Notes: generated from the letters alone by a model not told the origin. DNA of 64,000 bases from CAZQGO01 sp964593065 (GCA_964593065.1 CAZQGO010000009.1:1-64000), one strand, 5' to 3'. Positions 53,535 through 62,340 are shown, counted from the stretch's first letter. A program made the numbers and translations.

Positions 53535-54488
53535 ATGCGGGCAAGCGCGGCCGCGCTGAAAAGAAAAATACAGGCCCGCCTCGGCTCCAAGCCCCTGGCC
53601 GTGCTCATGGGCGGTTTTTCGGCCGAGCGCGAGATTTCCCTGCACAGCGGCGCCAAGGTCCTGCAGGCGCTGCGCCGGACGGGCCTGCGGGCCTTCGGGC
53701 TCGACGTCAGGCGCTGGGCCGATTTGGAAGCCCTGCGCCGCCGCGCCGGCGCGGCCTGGATCTGCCTGCACGGCACGGGCGGCGAGGACGGCCAGCTTCA
53801 GGGCGCGCTGGAGTGGATGGGCCTGCCTTACACGGGCTCCGGCGTGTCGGCTTCGGCTCTGGCCATGAACAAGTCTTTGGCCAAGGCGGTTCTGAAAGCG
53901 CATGGCCTGCCCACCCCGCCCTGGCGCCTGCTGGCCGGACCCGGCGACGCCCCCGGGCCCGGTCTGCCGCTGCCGCTGGTGGTCAAACCCAACCGCCAGG
54001 GGTCGGCCGTGGGCATCACCATCGTGCGGCGGCGGGCGCGGCTGGCGGCCGCCGTACGCGCGGCGCGGCGCCTGGACGCGGAGGTGCTGCTGGAAAAATA
54101 TTGTCCCGGCCGGGAAATCACGGTCGGCATTCTGGGGGCGGAAGCGTTGCCGGTCATCGAGATCGTTCCGAAAAACGAATTCTATGATTTTCAGGCCAAG
54201 TACGAACCCGGCATGTCGGCGCACCTCTTGCCGGCCCGGATTCCGCCTGCGCTCCGGCGGCGGGCGCAGGCCTTGTCCTTGGACGCCCACCGGCTTTTGG
54301 GCTGCCACGGCGTCAGCCGGGTGGACCTCATGGCCGGCCCGGGCGGCTGCCTGCACATCCTGGAGGTCAATACCATTCCGGGCATGACGGAGACCAGCCT
54401 GCTGCCCGACGCGGCGAGGCACGCGGGGCTCGGCTTCGAGGAATTGGTGCTGCGCATCGCCGCCTCGGCCTGGGAGCCGCGGCCGTGA
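53535..54488 (+). CDS. ddl: D-alanine--D-alanine ligase
   Basis: 317 residues. An ATP-grasp enzyme joining two D-alanines for MurF. Seen: MGGFSAEREISLHSGAKVL, LHGTGGEDGQLQGALEWMG, PYTGSGVSASALAMNK, VVKPNRQGSAVGI, EKYCPGREITVGIL, PKNEFYDFQAKY and HILEVNTIPGMTETSLLP with the metal-binding Glu/Asn. ATG 53535 has GGGAGGGG upstream. The basic first 15 residues precede the conserved core. Its TGA overlaps the ftsQ GTG. Confidence 0.96.
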   Translation: MRASAAALKRKIQARLGSKPLAVLMGGFSAEREISLHSGAKVLQALRRTGLRAFGLDVRRWADLEALRRRAGAAWICLHGTGGEDGQLQGALEWMGLPYTGSGVSASALAMNKSLAKAVLKAHGLPTPPWRLLAGPGDAPGPGLPLPLVVKPNRQGSAVGITIVRRRARLAAAVRAARRLDAEVLLEKYCPGREITVGILGAEALPVIEIVPKNEFYDFQAKYEPGMSAHLLPARIPPALRRRAQALSLDAHRLLGCHGVSRVDLMAGPGGCLHILEVNTIPGMTETSLLPDAARHAGLGFEELVLRIAASAWEPRP

Positions 54489-55327
54489 CCTCCGTTTCCC
54501 GCCTGGCCTACGCGGGCCGGAGCCTGTCGGCCGGAAGAATGCAAAGCGTCCGCAGGCGGCCGAATCGGTATGTTTCCCGGCGCCGCCCGCGCAACGACTG
54601 GGAGCGGCTTCACACCACGCTGGGCGAGCGGCACCTGGCGCGGCCGCAGGGCTTGAGCTTGCCCCTGCGCATCCTGGTCACGGCCGCGCTGCTCGGCATC
54701 AGTTTCGCCATCGTCAGCAAGGAGCCCGGCCTGCACGATCAGGTTGCCGCGGCGGCGGAGGGAGTCTGGGACCAGGCCCGAAGCTGGTTCGCGAATTCGG
54801 AGGCGCGCCCGGCGGTCCCGGCCCGGGCACCCCGGACCTCGTACCCGGCAACCGGCGGCGGATTCCCGGGACGGTCCGGGGCCCGGGCGGCGGCCGACTT
54901 CCAGCCGCTGGCCTTGATTTCGGACGGCGGCGTCTTCGTCCTGGGGGTGGACGGCGGGGTCCATGCCTGGAACGCGCGGATGGCCGCACGCGGCTTGCCG
55001 GTGATCACCGGCGTCAAGGTCTGGGAAGAACCGGTAAGGATGGGCGTGGGCTTGAAATCCGACCTGCCGCCGGATTTAATCCGGCGGATTATCAGCATGC
55101 CGTTCGCCGTGTGGCTTTCGGAGATCCACCTGGGGAGCCCCGGGGATTTGATCCTTTACACGCGCGACGCCATCAAGATCAAGCTGGAAAACGGTCCGCA
55201 CCTGGCCCGCGACTTGCGGCGCCTGGAGGCGGTGCTGGAAGACATCCGCGTGAAGCACAAGGCCATCGCCGCGATCGACATGCGTTTTTTGAACTGCATC
55301 GTGGTCAGGCCGCGTGACGGGAGGTGA
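54485..55327 (+). CDS. ftsQ: FtsQ-like cell division protein, divergent
   Basis: 280 residues. A basic cytoplasmic N-terminus (about 55 residues) is followed by one membrane helix near residues 59-77 and then a Pro/Ala/Gly-rich linker to about residue 135. The C-terminal part has LISDGGVFVLGVDGG, GLPVITGVKV and DMRFLNCIVVRP, matching the beta domain of FtsQ. The POTRA domain that normally follows the membrane helix is not recognisable; its place is taken by the linker. It starts at GTG 54485, overlapping ddl. Position before ftsA supports the call. Confidence 0.8.
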   Translation: MTSVSRLAYAGRSLSAGRMQSVRRRPNRYVSRRRPRNDWERLHTTLGERHLARPQGLSLPLRILVTAALLGISFAIVSKEPGLHDQVAAAAEGVWDQARSWFANSEARPAVPARAPRTSYPATGGGFPGRSGARAAADFQPLALISDGGVFVLGVDGGVHAWNARMAARGLPVITGVKVWEEPVRMGVGLKSDLPPDLIRRIISMPFAVWLSEIHLGSPGDLILYTRDAIKIKLENGPHLARDLRRLEAVLEDIRVKHKAIAAIDMRFLNCIVVRPRDGR

Positions 55328-55331
55328 AGAC

Positions 55332-56579
55332 ATGGCCAAGGACCTGCACGACAACCTTGTCGTCGGCCTGGACCTGGGCACGACGAAGATCTGCACGGTA
55401 ATCGGGGAAGTCCTGCCCGAGGGGACCGTGAACATCATCGGCGTGGGCGTCAAGCCCTCGCGCGGCCTGCGCAAGGGCGTGGTGGTCAACATCGAAAACA
55501 CCATCGAATCGGTCAAGGCGGCGGTGACCGAGGCCGAGCGCATGGCCGGCGTGCACGTGGGTTCCGTGTTCGCGGGGATCGCCGGCGGGCACATCAAGGG
55601 CCTGAACTCGCATGGCGTGATCGCGGTTTCGCGCAAGGACAAGGAAATCACCCGGGAGGACGTGGAACGGGTCATCGAGGCGGCCAAGGCCATCTCGCTG
55701 CCCCTGGACCGCGAGGTCATCCACGTGCTGCCCCAGGAATTCATCATCGACAACCAGGACGGCATCAAGGAACCGGTGGGCATGTCGGGGGTACGGCTGG
55801 AGGCCGAGGTCCATATCGTCACCGGCGCGGTGACCAGCGCCCAAAACATCATCAAGAGCGTGGAGCGGGCCGGCTACGCCGTGGAGGACATCGTGCTGCA
55901 GCCCTTGGCCAGCGCCGAGGCCGTCATGAGCCCGGATGAACGGGAGCTGGGCGTGGTTTTGGCGGACATCGGCGGCGGCACCACCGACTTGGCCGTGTTC
56001 ATCGACGGGGCCCTGTGGCACTCCAGCGTCCTGGCCATCGGCGGCAATCAGCTCACGGCGGACATTGCCATCGGGCTGCGCACCCCCAACCAGGAAGCCG
56101 AGGCCATCAAACGCAAGTACGGCTGCGCCTCGGTGTCGCTGGTGGAGGAGGGGGAGGAGATCACCGTGCCCGGCGTGGGCGGGCGGCCGCCGCGGACCCT
56201 GCCGCGCCGCAGCCTGGCCGAGATCATCCAGCCCCGGATGGAGGAAATATTCGAACTGATCGACATGGAGATCAAGAAAAACGGCTTCGAGGAAAAGGCG
56301 GCCGCGGGCGTCATCCTGACCGGGGGCTCCGCCTTGCTGGCGGGCACGGCCCAGCTGGCCGAGGAAATCCTGCAGGTCCCGATCCGCGTCGGCGTGCCGC
56401 GCAACGTGACCGGCATGCTGGATGTGGTCAATTCCCCCGAGTTCGCCACCGGCGTCGGACTGGTCTGCTTTGGCGCCAAGAGCCGGCCCGAAGGCGTGCG
56501 CCAGCGATTCCGGGGGGAAGGCAGTCTTTTTACCCGCGCCCTGCAGCGCATGCGGGATTGGTTCACCGAATATTTTTAG
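55332..56579 (+). CDS. ftsA: Cell division protein FtsA
   Basis: 415 residues, actin-like. It tethers FtsZ filaments to the membrane. Seen: GLDLGTTKICTVIGE, the SHR/1C region with GIAGGHIKG, LPQEFIIDNQDGI, VLADIGGGTTDLAVF (phosphate 2), the adenosine motif ILTGGSALLAG, and a C-terminal amphipathic helix RALQRMRDWFTEYF that would bind membrane. ATG 55332 is preceded by GGGAGGTGA. A 131-base leader separates it from ftsZ. Confidence 0.97.
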   Translation: MAKDLHDNLVVGLDLGTTKICTVIGEVLPEGTVNIIGVGVKPSRGLRKGVVVNIENTIESVKAAVTEAERMAGVHVGSVFAGIAGGHIKGLNSHGVIAVSRKDKEITREDVERVIEAAKAISLPLDREVIHVLPQEFIIDNQDGIKEPVGMSGVRLEAEVHIVTGAVTSAQNIIKSVERAGYAVEDIVLQPLASAEAVMSPDERELGVVLADIGGGTTDLAVFIDGALWHSSVLAIGGNQLTADIAIGLRTPNQEAEAIKRKYGCASVSLVEEGEEITVPGVGGRPPRTLPRRSLAEIIQPRMEEIFELIDMEIKKNGFEEKAAAGVILTGGSALLAGTAQLAEEILQVPIRVGVPRNVTGMLDVVNSPEFATGVGLVCFGAKSRPEGVRQRFRGEGSLFTRALQRMRDWFTEYF

Positions 56580-56710
56580 CCGGCCGGGGCAGGCTGGGCC
56601 GGGATGAGCGGGATCGGGCCCGGGGTCCGTGTCCCGCCGGCAGCACATGACGACTGTGGGCGGCGAGCCCGGCGGCCCCAAGCCGCAACTTGACGGGGAG
56701 GTGGCGTGGC
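56580..56710 (+). promoter_or_regulatory. ftsZ leader region
   Basis: 131 bases, very GC-rich. A weak hairpin (56608-56613 with 56632-56637, enclosing GGGCCC) is visible, then a GGGAGGTGG ribosome site at about 56695-56703. No clear promoter seen. Confidence 0.3.
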
Positions 56711-57862
56711 ATGAAGTTCGAATTCGATGAGGAGCTCACGAAGTTGTCGGCCAACATCAAGGTGGTGGGAGTCGGAGGCGGCGGCAATAATGCGATCAAC
56801 CGCATGATCGACATCGGGGTCCGGGGCGTGGAATACATCAGCGTCAATACGGATGCGCAGGATCTGCTGTCCTCGCGCGCCCCGACCCGGCTGCAAATCG
56901 GGCGCCAACTGACGGAAGGGTTGGGAGCCGGCGCAGACCCCGAGGTGGGCCGCAAGGCGGCCCTGGAGAGCCAGGAGGAGCTGGCGGCCGTGGTGGCGGG
57001 CGCCCACATGGTGTTCGTCACCGCCGGTTTGGGAGGCGGAACCGGAACCGGCGCCGCCCCGGTGATCGGGGAACTCGCCCGCAAACAGGGTTCCCTGACC
57101 GTGGCCGTGGTCACCCTGCCGTTTATTTTCGAAGGCCGGGCGCGGCGGCTGCAGGCGGAGCAGGGATTCCACGCCCTGCGCGAGGTCGTGGACACGGTCA
57201 TTACCGTGCCCAACGAGCACCTGCTCAAGGTGGTCAGCAAGCAAACCACGCTGACCGAGGCCTTCAAGACCGCGGATGACGTCCTGCGCCAAGCGGTCCA
57301 GGGCATCGCCGAACTGATCACCGAGCCGGGCATCATCAACCTGGATTTCGCGGACATCAAGACCGTCATGTCGGAAATGGGCGGGGCCCTCATGGGCATC
57401 GGCCATGGCAGCGGCGATCAACGGGCGCTCAAAGCGGCCCAGCAGGCCATTTCCAGCCCGTTGCTGGAAAACGTGAGCATCGAGGGGGCGCGCGGCCTGC
57501 TCATCAATATCACGGGCCCGAAGACCCTGACCCTGCACGAGGTCAGCGAGGCCACCAGCGCCGTGTTCGAAAGCTCGGGCAAGGAAGCCAACGTGATTTT
57601 CGGGACCGTGGTGGACGAGAAACTCAACGACGAGGTCAAGGTCACGGTGATCGCCACGGGTTTCGAAAAGTCGCAGCTGCAGCGGGAACGGGACACGCAG
57701 CGCCTGAAGGGTGTCAAAGGCATGGACTTGAGCAGCTTCATCGCGGCGCGCGAAAACCAGCGCCGCCCGGCTCCCAGCGAAAACCTGTCCTTGGAGCCGG
57801 TCATGTCCGAGGCCGACCTGGACATCCCGACCTTCCTGCGGCGCAAGATCGAGGCCCGCTGA
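56711..57862 (+). CDS. ftsZ: Cell division protein FtsZ
   Basis: 383 residues. Tubulin-like GTPase that forms the Z ring. Seen: VVGVGGGGNNAINRMI, YISVNTDAQDL, the tubulin signature GGGTGTGAAP near 57030-57060, NLDFADIKTVM (T7 loop) and the C-terminal tail DIPTFLRRK that binds FtsA. The linker before the tail is short. I start at ATG 56711 (MKFEFDEE), nine bases after GGGAGGTGG; an in-frame start at 56690 would include that site. Confidence 0.98.
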   Translation: MKFEFDEELTKLSANIKVVGVGGGGNNAINRMIDIGVRGVEYISVNTDAQDLLSSRAPTRLQIGRQLTEGLGAGADPEVGRKAALESQEELAAVVAGAHMVFVTAGLGGGTGTGAAPVIGELARKQGSLTVAVVTLPFIFEGRARRLQAEQGFHALREVVDTVITVPNEHLLKVVSKQTTLTEAFKTADDVLRQAVQGIAELITEPGIINLDFADIKTVMSEMGGALMGIGHGSGDQRALKAAQQAISSPLLENVSIEGARGLLINITGPKTLTLHEVSEATSAVFESSGKEANVIFGTVVDEKLNDEVKVTVIATGFEKSQLQRERDTQRLKGVKGMDLSSFIAARENQRRPAPSENLSLEPVMSEADLDIPTFLRRKIEAR

Positions 57863-57863
57863 C

Positions 57864-59081
57864 ATGAACCGGGGGCCGCGGGGGGCAGGCGCGCGGCGCC
57901 GCCTGCTGCCCCGGGTTGCCGCCTGCGCGGTTTGCCTGGGTATCCTGGCGCCGGGTTGGCCCGGCCTGGCGCAAAGCCAGTCCGGTCTGGTCGCCACCCT
58001 GGACGTGCGGCTGGAAGCCGGCGGCCACACGCAGCCGCTGGTCCTGCCGGCCTGGGAAGCCTCCGGCGATCTCTACCTGCCGTTGCAGGCGGCCGCGGAA
58101 TACCTCGGCCTGGAATACGCCTGGTATGGAACCAAGAACAAAGCGGCGGTATGGACGGCCAGCGGTCACAAGGCCGTGCTGACGCTGGCCATGCCGACGG
58201 CGGTGGTGGACGGGCAAAGGATGATCCGCCTCCCGCGGCCGTTGAAATTCGTGCAGGGTGGCGTCGCCGTGACGCCCGAAACGCTGCTGGATCTCCTGCA
58301 GGCCCTGGGCGAAGAAAGCCTCCTGTATGTGCCCGAAAGCCGCACCTTAAAAGCCGCTGCCCCGGAGCACGCCGCCGGCCGCGCCCGCGTTCCCGCCCGC
58401 GTGGCGCCGGTTCCCTGGAAACTGCGGTGCGTGGTGGTCGATCCGGGGCACGGCGGCAGGGACCCGGGGGCCGTCGGCCCCAGCGGGCTGAAAGAGAAAA
58501 CCGTCACCCTGGAAATCGCCCGGCAGTTGGCGAAACTGCTGGAAGAACGGTGCGGCTGCGAGGTCATCCTGACGCGCAGCGACGATCGCTTCATCGCCTT
58601 GGACCAGCGCGCCCAGATCGCCAACGAAGCCAAGGCCGACCTCTTCGTTTCCATCCATGCCAACGCTTCCCGGGACCGCAAGGCCAGCGGCAGCCAGGTC
58701 TTCATCTACAACCGCGAGGCTTCCTCGGGCAAGGCCGCCGAAACGGCAGCGCTGGAGAACAGCGACAGCAACTACCTGGAAATGATCAAGGACGATCTCC
58801 GCCAGTCCGCACACGAGGCGGACAGCATCACCGCGGCGGGACTGATCAGCCAACAGCTGGAAAAACGCGGCCTGGATACGCGCCGCATCGAGCGGGCGCC
58901 GTTCTACGTTCTGGCCAAATCCCACATCCCGTCCATCCTGGTGGAAACGGCCTTCATCAGCCATCCCGGGGAGGAGCGGAAACTGCGCAGCCGGAGATTC
59001 TTGGCGGGGCTGGCCGCGGGCATTTTCACGGGCATCCAGGGATACGCGGCCGACAAGCGCCGGGGCACGATCGGACCCTGA
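57864..59081 (+). CDS. N-acetylmuramoyl-L-alanine amidase (Amidase_3), secreted
   Basis: 405 residues. A signal peptide (about residues 1-38, ending GLAQS) is followed by a domain of about 110 residues resembling the copper-amine-oxidase N-terminal-like domain (LYLPLQAAAEYLGLEYAW), which often binds wall. The zinc amidase domain follows: VVDPGHGGRDPGAVG, LEIARQLAKLL, SIHANAS and ILVETAFISHPGEE, with the His, Glu, His and catalytic Glu in place. It should cut the peptide stem from glycan during septum splitting. It begins one base after ftsZ, so it is the last member of the dcw operon. Confidence 0.92.
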   Translation: MNRGPRGAGARRRLLPRVAACAVCLGILAPGWPGLAQSQSGLVATLDVRLEAGGHTQPLVLPAWEASGDLYLPLQAAAEYLGLEYAWYGTKNKAAVWTASGHKAVLTLAMPTAVVDGQRMIRLPRPLKFVQGGVAVTPETLLDLLQALGEESLLYVPESRTLKAAAPEHAAGRARVPARVAPVPWKLRCVVVDPGHGGRDPGAVGPSGLKEKTVTLEIARQLAKLLEERCGCEVILTRSDDRFIALDQRAQIANEAKADLFVSIHANASRDRKASGSQVFIYNREASSGKAAETAALENSDSNYLEMIKDDLRQSAHEADSITAAGLISQQLEKRGLDTRRIERAPFYVLAKSHIPSILVETAFISHPGEERKLRSRRFLAGLAAGIFTGIQGYAADKRRGTIGP

Positions 59082-59111
59082 TCCGGGCACGGCGGTCGCG
59101 GGCCAGGCGGG

Positions 59112-59141
59112 TTGACAAGCACCGGGAAAAAACCGTATAAT
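59112..59141 (+). promoter_or_regulatory. Consensus sigma-70 promoter of the beta-propeller lipoprotein
   Basis: TTGACA at 59112-59117 and TATAAT at 59136-59141 with an 18-base spacer: both boxes are perfect. It is the strongest promoter seen in the window. Confidence 0.92.
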
Positions 59142-59171
59142 CCCAAGCCGAAAGCGGAAAGGAGCTTATCC

Positions 59172-60257
59172 ATGCGCAAGCACTGGGGCACTTGGGTGAT
59201 GGCTTGGGGTTTGCTGGTCTGCAGCGGCTGTGCCAGCGTGGCGGATCGGACCGGGGACGCGATGGAACCGTCCGGGAAAAATCAACCGTACGTGCAAAGG
59301 CGCATCCGCGTGGGCTTCAATCCCATCGGTGTGGCCGCCACCCCGGACGGGGATTTCGTCTACGTCACCAACAGCACGAGCAATTCGGTCTCCAAGATCG
59401 ACGCGCACACCCTGACGGTCGTGTCCACCATGCAACTGGCCGTGAGCCCCATCTGGATCGCCCTGGCGCCCCGCCTGGGGCTGGCGTGCGTGACTTCGCG
59501 CGACGGGCACGCCCTGGTCCTGCTGGACATTCAGGGTAATTACCAGGTGGCCAGCATCGACCTGCCCTATTCGCCGGAACAGGTCGCCGTCAGCCCGCTC
59601 CGGCCCGTGGCGTACGTCACCAACGGCAACGCCGCTTTTCTCACGGTGGTGGACCTGGCCAAGCGCAAGGTCATCCAGAACATTGCCGTCAACGGCGACA
59701 GCGTGGGCGTGGCGGTCACTCCGGACGATCAGTTCGTCTACGTCACGACCCGCAGCAGCGGGTACAACCTGATGGTGATCTCGACGAGCGACCACGGCGT
59801 GGTCACCCGGACCAACGCGGGCTCCGCGCCCGGCTCGATCGCCATGGCCCCGGACGGCAAGTACGCCTACGTGGCCAACCATGACTCGAACGATGTTTCG
59901 GTCATTCACATTCCCACCCACCATCCGGTTTTGGTGATTCCCGTCGGGCAGAACCCCCTCGACTTGAAAGTCACGCCCAGCGGGCGCTACGTGTATGTGA
60001 CCTGCACTTTGGACAGCGGGGTGTTCATCCTGGACACGGGCACCCATCAGACCGCTTTCCAGCTCTCCCTGGACGTCGCCCCCTGGGGCATCGACTTCGC
60101 TCCGGACGGGGCGCACGCCTTTGTCGCGAATTATCAGATGAAGCCCAATTCCGCCACCTACGACACTTCCCGGCCCAACCTGACTCTCGGCACCAGCGCC
60201 ACCCAGCGGGTGGACAACAACAATTTAATCGTCATCAACACCGGCCGCTTCCGGTAG
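59172..60257 (+). CDS. Lipoprotein with YVTN-type beta-propeller
   Basis: 361 residues. A short signal ends in the lipobox LVCSGC, so it should be a lipoprotein. About seven repeats of roughly 42 residues follow with GVAATPDGDFVYVTNSTSNSVS and close variants (AYVTNGNA, VYVTTRSS, AYVANHDSNDVSVI, VYVTCTLDSGVFIL), the YVTN beta-propeller pattern. Such propellers serve as binding surfaces; the partner is unknown. ATG 59172 is chosen because AAAGGAG precedes it and the lipobox fits; an earlier start at 59112 lies in the promoter. The perfect promoter suggests high expression. Confidence 0.88.
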   Translation: MRKHWGTWVMAWGLLVCSGCASVADRTGDAMEPSGKNQPYVQRRIRVGFNPIGVAATPDGDFVYVTNSTSNSVSKIDAHTLTVVSTMQLAVSPIWIALAPRLGLACVTSRDGHALVLLDIQGNYQVASIDLPYSPEQVAVSPLRPVAYVTNGNAAFLTVVDLAKRKVIQNIAVNGDSVGVAVTPDDQFVYVTTRSSGYNLMVISTSDHGVVTRTNAGSAPGSIAMAPDGKYAYVANHDSNDVSVIHIPTHHPVLVIPVGQNPLDLKVTPSGRYVYVTCTLDSGVFILDTGTHQTAFQLSLDVAPWGIDFAPDGAHAFVANYQMKPNSATYDTSRPNLTLGTSATQRVDNNNLIVINTGRFR

Positions 60258-60308
60258 AAAGGCGACCGTCATCATTTTCCCGCCCGTTCCCAGGTTCCCG
60301 GATCCGTC

Positions 60309-61769
60309 ATGCGCATAATCTTCGCCGCCTCCGAATGCGTGCCGTTCGCCAAAACCGGCGGATTGGCGGATGTGGTCGGCGCGCTGCCCAAAGCCCTGGC
60401 ACGCCTGGGGCACGAGGTGCAGGTGCTCCTGCCCCTCTACCGCCAGGCAAAGACCGCGGGGGTTCCCCTGGAACGCAGCGGCCTTGCCTTCGAGGTTCCA
60501 CTGGGTGCCGACCGGCTGAGCGTGGAGTGCTTCCGGTCCCAACTTCCCGGCAGCCGGGTCCCGGTGCAGTTCTTCCGCTTCGATCCTTTTTTCGACCGCG
60601 CCGCCCTGTACCGCACTGCGGAGGGGGATTACCCGGACAACGAGCGCCGCTATATTTTTTACTGCCGCGCCGTGCTGGAATGGGCCAAGCGCTCCGGGGC
60701 GGCCTGGGATATTTTCCACGCGCATGATTGGCACGCCGGTCTGATCCCGGTTTACCTGAAGACCCTCTATCGCTCCGAGCCCGCGGTCCGCGGCGCCCGG
60801 AGTTTGATCACCATCCACAATCTGGCCTACCAGGGGCTGTTTCCGCGCGAGACCCTGGATCTGGCCGGCCTGCCGAAATCCCTGTTTACATCCGAACGGC
60901 TGGAGTACTGGGGGCAGGTCAACTTTCTGAAGGCGGCCCTGGTTTTTTCGGACCGGCTCAACACCGTGTCGCCCACGTATGCGCGGGAAATCCAGGGCCC
61001 CGAAATGGGCTACGGCTTGGACGGCGTCTTGCGCAGCCGCCGGTCGGTCCTGAGCGGAATTTTAAACGGCATCGATCCGGAGGTTTGGGATCCGGAAACG
61101 GACCGCACCCTGCCGCGGCATTACTCCGCCGCCCGCTGGGACGATAAGGCGAAATTGAAACAAGAGCTGCTGGAAAAGCAGCGGCTTTTCGCGTTGCCCC
61201 AGGCGCCCCTGCTGGGCATCATCAGCCGCTTGGATGACCAAAAGGGGTTCGACCTCTTGGCCGAGATCAGCGACTCCCTCCTGCGCATGAACTTGCAGCT
61301 GGTCTTGCTGGGCACGGGCCTGAAAAAATACCACGACTTTTTCCTGGGCTTGAAGGCCAAATACCCCCGGCGCATCGGGGTGAACCTCACCTTCGATGAA
61401 TCCCTGGCCCATTTGATCTATGCCGGCTCGGATATGTTTCTTATGCCCAGCAAATACGAGCCCTGCGGCTTAGGCCAGATGATCAGCTTGCGCTACGGCA
61501 CCCTGCCGGTGGTCCGGGAAACCGGAGGCTTGGCGGACACGGTTCGGGAAGGGGGCGGGGACGGCGGCAATGGTTTCACCTTCCGGGACTATACGGGCGA
61601 GGCGCTGCTCGCCTGCATCCGGCGCGCTTGCGGCGCCTATCAGGACCGCCGTCTGTGGCGGGAAAAAATGCGCACCGCCATGTCGGCGGACTATTCCTGG
61701 GAACGTTCCGCCCTGGCATACGAAGCACTCTACCGCCGGATGCTGGGCTCCGCTCCGGATCCGCTGTAA
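60309..61769 (+). CDS. glgA: Glycogen synthase (ADP-glucose type)
   Basis: 486 residues, normal for GlgA (GT5). It adds glucose from ADP-glucose to alpha-1,4-glucan. Seen: FAASECVPFAKTGGLADVVGALP with the donor-binding KTGGL, HAHDWHAGLIPVYL, TIHNLAYQGLF, GILNGIDPEVWDPETD, ISRLDDQKGFDLL and MPSKYEPCGLGQM with the GT-B Glu. It starts at ATG 60309, 51 bases after the propeller gene, without a clear terminator between, so it may share that promoter. No other glycogen gene lies in the window. Confidence 0.96.
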   Translation: MRIIFAASECVPFAKTGGLADVVGALPKALARLGHEVQVLLPLYRQAKTAGVPLERSGLAFEVPLGADRLSVECFRSQLPGSRVPVQFFRFDPFFDRAALYRTAEGDYPDNERRYIFYCRAVLEWAKRSGAAWDIFHAHDWHAGLIPVYLKTLYRSEPAVRGARSLITIHNLAYQGLFPRETLDLAGLPKSLFTSERLEYWGQVNFLKAALVFSDRLNTVSPTYAREIQGPEMGYGLDGVLRSRRSVLSGILNGIDPEVWDPETDRTLPRHYSAARWDDKAKLKQELLEKQRLFALPQAPLLGIISRLDDQKGFDLLAEISDSLLRMNLQLVLLGTGLKKYHDFFLGLKAKYPRRIGVNLTFDESLAHLIYAGSDMFLMPSKYEPCGLGQMISLRYGTLPVVRETGGLADTVREGGGDGGNGFTFRDYTGEALLACIRRACGAYQDRRLWREKMRTAMSADYSWERSALAYEALYRRMLGSAPDPL

Positions 61770-61803
61770 TCCCCGGGCCCCATGCGCCGCCGGCAAATTT
61801 CAC

Positions 61804-61832
61804 TTGCATGTTGCGGGTTCTTCCGATATAAA
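61804..61832 (+). promoter_or_regulatory. Promoter of tRNA-Glu
   Basis: TTGCAT at 61804-61809, a 17-base spacer and TATAAA at 61827-61832, ending 15 bases before the tRNA. Confidence 0.65.
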
Positions 61833-61847
61833 CGAGAGAACTTTTTC

Positions 61848-61923
61848 GTCCCCATCGTCTAGTGGCCTAGGACATCGCTCTTTCAAGGCGATGACACGGG
61901 TTCGAATCCCGTTGGGGACGCCA
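61848..61923 (+). tRNA. tRNA-Glu (anticodon UUC)
   Basis: 76 bases with encoded CCA. Acceptor GTCCCCA pairs with TGGGGAC. The D arm carries AGTGG. The anticodon stem is TCGCT/GGCGA with loop CTTTCAA, giving TTC at positions 34-36. The T arm CGGGTTCGAATCCCG is perfect. The 3' 36 bases are repeated at 62075-62110. Confidence 0.97.
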
Positions 61924-62074
61924 GATTTCCCGCCCGGGCCAACCGCGCTCCATCCTTTTCAAATCGCACGAGTGTCATGGGGAGGTGCCGGAGGGGATAC
62001 CCTCCGGCTCCCTGGGGGGAGAAGCCTGCGCTGGGGCAGGCGCCAGAGGGGGAACACCCCCTCTGGGGAGCGGA
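61924..62074 (+). mobile_element. GC-rich hairpin insert behind tRNA-Glu
   Basis: 151 bases with three near-adjacent perfect hairpins: 61987-61995 with 62000-62008 (9 bp, GATA loop), 62024-62029 with 62036-62041 (6 bp), and 62043-62052 with 62057-62066 (10 bp, AACA loop). It is bounded by the true tRNA 3' end and by a second copy of that end. No ORF. I read it as a small insertion that regenerated the tRNA gene, or as a structured RNA; the class is not known to me. Confidence 0.5.
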
Positions 62075-62110
62075 GCGACGACACGGGTTCGAATCCCGTT
62101 GGGGACGCCA
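62075..62110 (+). repeat. Duplicated tRNA-Glu 3' end (att-like direct repeat)
   Basis: 36 bases matching 61888-61923 with a single mismatch (62079), covering the end of the anticodon stem, variable loop, T arm, acceptor 3' strand and CCA. No matching 5' half lies in front, so it cannot form a tRNA. Confidence 0.92.
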
Positions 62111-62124
62111 AATTAAATATATTT

Positions 62125-62164
62125 AAAGAAACCGCAGATAATCCTAGGCCACCGCGGTTTCTTT
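62125..62164 (+). terminator. Terminator downstream of tRNA-Glu locus
   Basis: An 11-bp stem (62125-62135 with 62154-62164), an 18-base loop, with T-rich bases at and after the right arm. It lies right after the duplicated tRNA end, the place expected for the original tRNA terminator before the insertion. Confidence 0.7.
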
Positions 62165-62257
62165 TGGTTCGGATGTAATTGCCTCTACGTCCCGAAAGAT
62201 ACTAACTTTCAAACCCTTATATATTCTTGACATAATCCTGATAGATTTTCCTTTGCC
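62165..62257. other. AT-rich spacer
   Basis: About 90 bases with no gene or clear signal. Base composition is much richer in A+T than anything to the left. Confidence 0.5.
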
Positions 62258-62284
62258 GTCATACCGGCGTAAGCCGGTATCCAG
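62258..62284 (+). repeat. Palindromic repeat, copy 1
   Basis: GTCATACCGGCGTAAGCCGG followed by TATCCAG: a CCGGC/GCCGG core with inverted ATACC/GGTAT flanks. It belongs to the common REP-like family whose copies end in GGAATCCAG or TCATTCCGGC variants. Confidence 0.85.
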
Positions 62285-62310
62285 TGTACATAATTGTAAA
62301 TGATTTTCTA

Positions 62311-62340
62311 GATTCCGGCTTAAAGCATGCCGGAATGACG
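62311..62340 (-). repeat. Palindromic repeat, copy 2 (opposite orientation, expanded loop)
   Basis: GATTCCGGCTT, a short interruption, then GCCGGAATGAC. It reads in the opposite direction to copy 1 and has extra bases in the loop. Confidence 0.7.

Noticed and set aside
57932..59140. 402-codon frame overlapping the amidase gene
   Set aside because: It runs in another frame through the signal and catalytic domains of the amidase and has no motif of its own.
62075..62110. Second tRNA-Glu gene
   Set aside because: Only the 3' half is present and no matching acceptor, D arm or anticodon precedes it.
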